Assembly (NCBI GenBank): GCA_000697355.1 | Contig: JNEN01001214.1 | Span: forward strand, 124,001-188,000 | DNA length: 64,000 nucleotides | Direction: 5' to 3' | DNA from: Syncephalastrum monosporum B8922 | Lineage: Eukaryota; Mucoromycota; Mucoromycetes; Mucorales; Syncephalastraceae | Made by a program: the position numbers and the translations under genes | Shown: positions 63,284-64,000 of the stretch, in pieces | Layout: each line of letters opens with the position of its first letter | How positions within the stretch are numbered: the first letter of the stretch is position 1 | The notes under the pieces: model-generated | What the model was told of the DNA's origin: nothing | Seen by the model: the letters and a program-made list of their open reading frames with translations, nothing else | Database searches by the model: none

Positions 63284-63995
63284 CTATTCAGCCTTCATTG
63301 CCTTCTCTGCACGCTTGATCGACGCCTTGTCGACCTTGGGCTGCTGGCTCTCTTGCGACATGCCAAAGGGCGACTCGACGCGGAAAGGTCGCTTGAGCGG
63401 GCCAGACGTGGTGGACTCGCCCCAGATATGGATGCGTGCTTCCTTGGTCGTGAAGAACGTCTTGAAGCCCATGATGGCCTGAATGATCAATGGCTGCACA
63501 TACTTGAACTGCATGTGCAGGAACGCAATCATCAGAACACCCGTCAGCGCTTGCTTTATGCTCTTCTTGATCTCGGCGATATCATATTCTATTCACAATG
63601 GATGAGAACATCGGTTGCATTTGCTGAGCTTCCAATTACCTTGATAGGTGGTATTGACAAGCTGCTCAGGAGTCTGTGTGCCGTCCCAGCTCTGCTTCGA
63701 AGGCTCGACATAGCGCAGAGGGGTCTGATCTGTTACCAGGCAAACAGTGGGTGAGTATCATTGGCCTGTTTAGCAGCGATAGGGTTTCTTCTTTCTTCCC
63801 GTTCTTCTTGGTGCCCTGCCACATCAGCCAGAGGTTAAGGCCGATGCAGATCGCCTGCGAGCCGAGGTAAAGGAGTCGCAGACCCCACAGGTACTCGGGC
63901 TCATCCAAGGGCAATCGCTTGGTGACTTGGCGAATGCCAAAGAAAAAGGCGATGTTGAACAGGGGATGGTTGACGATCTTGGTCAAGGAAGGCAT
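63284..63995 (-). CDS. PHO88: Pho88/Snd3-like ER membrane protein
   Basis: ER membrane protein first described in yeast as affecting phosphate uptake and later as Snd3, a factor in SRP-independent targeting to the ER. Three exons in transcript order, about 63995-63791, about 63732-63642 and about 63591-63284. Visible: the N-terminal hydrophobic stretch (KIVNHPLFNIAFFFGIRQVT), EPEYLWGLRLLYLGSQAICI, GLNLWLMWQGTKKN, then the conserved YEQ-like segment PEQLVNTTYQEYDIAEIKKS, IKQALTGVLMIAFLHMQFKY and VQPLIIQAIMGFKTFFTTKE, followed by HIWGESTTSGPLKRPF. The C-terminus is short and Lys-rich. About 200 aa, as in the family. The start codon sits five bases from the window edge; a complete N-terminus is likely because the sequence begins as in relatives. 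Confidence 0.92.
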
Positions 63996-64000
63996 GGCAA

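Overview
The window is a piece of nuclear DNA from a filamentous or zygosporic fungus, most likely an early-diverging lineage such as Mucoromycota (inference). The reasons are: genes carry many short (about 50-100 bp) GT-AG introns; the gene set is fungal (CTDK-I cyclin, Gtr2, Mtc1, an Mso1-like protein, Ppn1, Pho88, the fungal complex I 21.3 kDa-type subunit, a TEA/ATTS regulator); and genes are closely packed on both strands without operons. No tRNA, rRNA or CRISPR array was recognised. Species cannot be fixed from the sequence alone.

Layout. 0.6-15.5 kb is a dense gene block: mitochondrial RsmH/METTL15 methyltransferase (+), ribosome-assembly factor Noc4 (+), adrenodoxin reductase Arh1 (-), Mediator kinase Cdk8/Ssn3 (-), a small four-TM protein (+), Rag GTPase Gtr2 (-), CTD-kinase cyclin Ctk2 (+) and indoleamine 2,3-dioxygenase (-). 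15.5-24.4 kb is gene-poor and holds at least two decayed coding loci, a third interrupted reading frame and a 10-bp tandem repeat. 24.4-43.5 kb is again genic: CLASP (+), a TEA-domain transcription factor (+), a coiled-coil/FYVE protein (-), an uncertain small gene (+), Mediator Med6 (-) and a class II DYRK kinase (-). 43.5-47.8 kb is a second gene-poor stretch with orphan exon-like fragments. 47.8-64 kb carries an LRR/Lys-rich protein (+), a complex I subunit (-), a possible small membrane protein (+), acetyl-CoA synthetase (-), Mtc1-like (-), endopolyphosphatase Ppn1 (-), an Mso1-like exocytosis protein (-) and Pho88/Snd3 (-), with two more gene-poor gaps between them.

Functional themes are ordinary housekeeping. 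Three genes bear on RNA polymerase II CTD/Mediator control (Cdk8, Ctk2, Med6). Two act in mitochondria at the level of electron transfer (Arh1, complex I subunit) and one in mitochondrial rRNA modification. Two touch phosphate/polyphosphate physiology (Ppn1, Pho88). Because eukaryotic gene order is loose, co-location is weak evidence for joint function. The best discoveries are structural: a FYVE zinc finger split over two short exons, a 19-nt microexon in MED6, a two-codon first exon in GTR2, a GC-AG intron in CTK2, and decayed gene families in the gaps. I did not find a convincing new multi-gene system. Exon boundaries were derived by hand from splice consensus, reading frame and family similarity; where exon lengths were summed and gave an intact frame this is stated.
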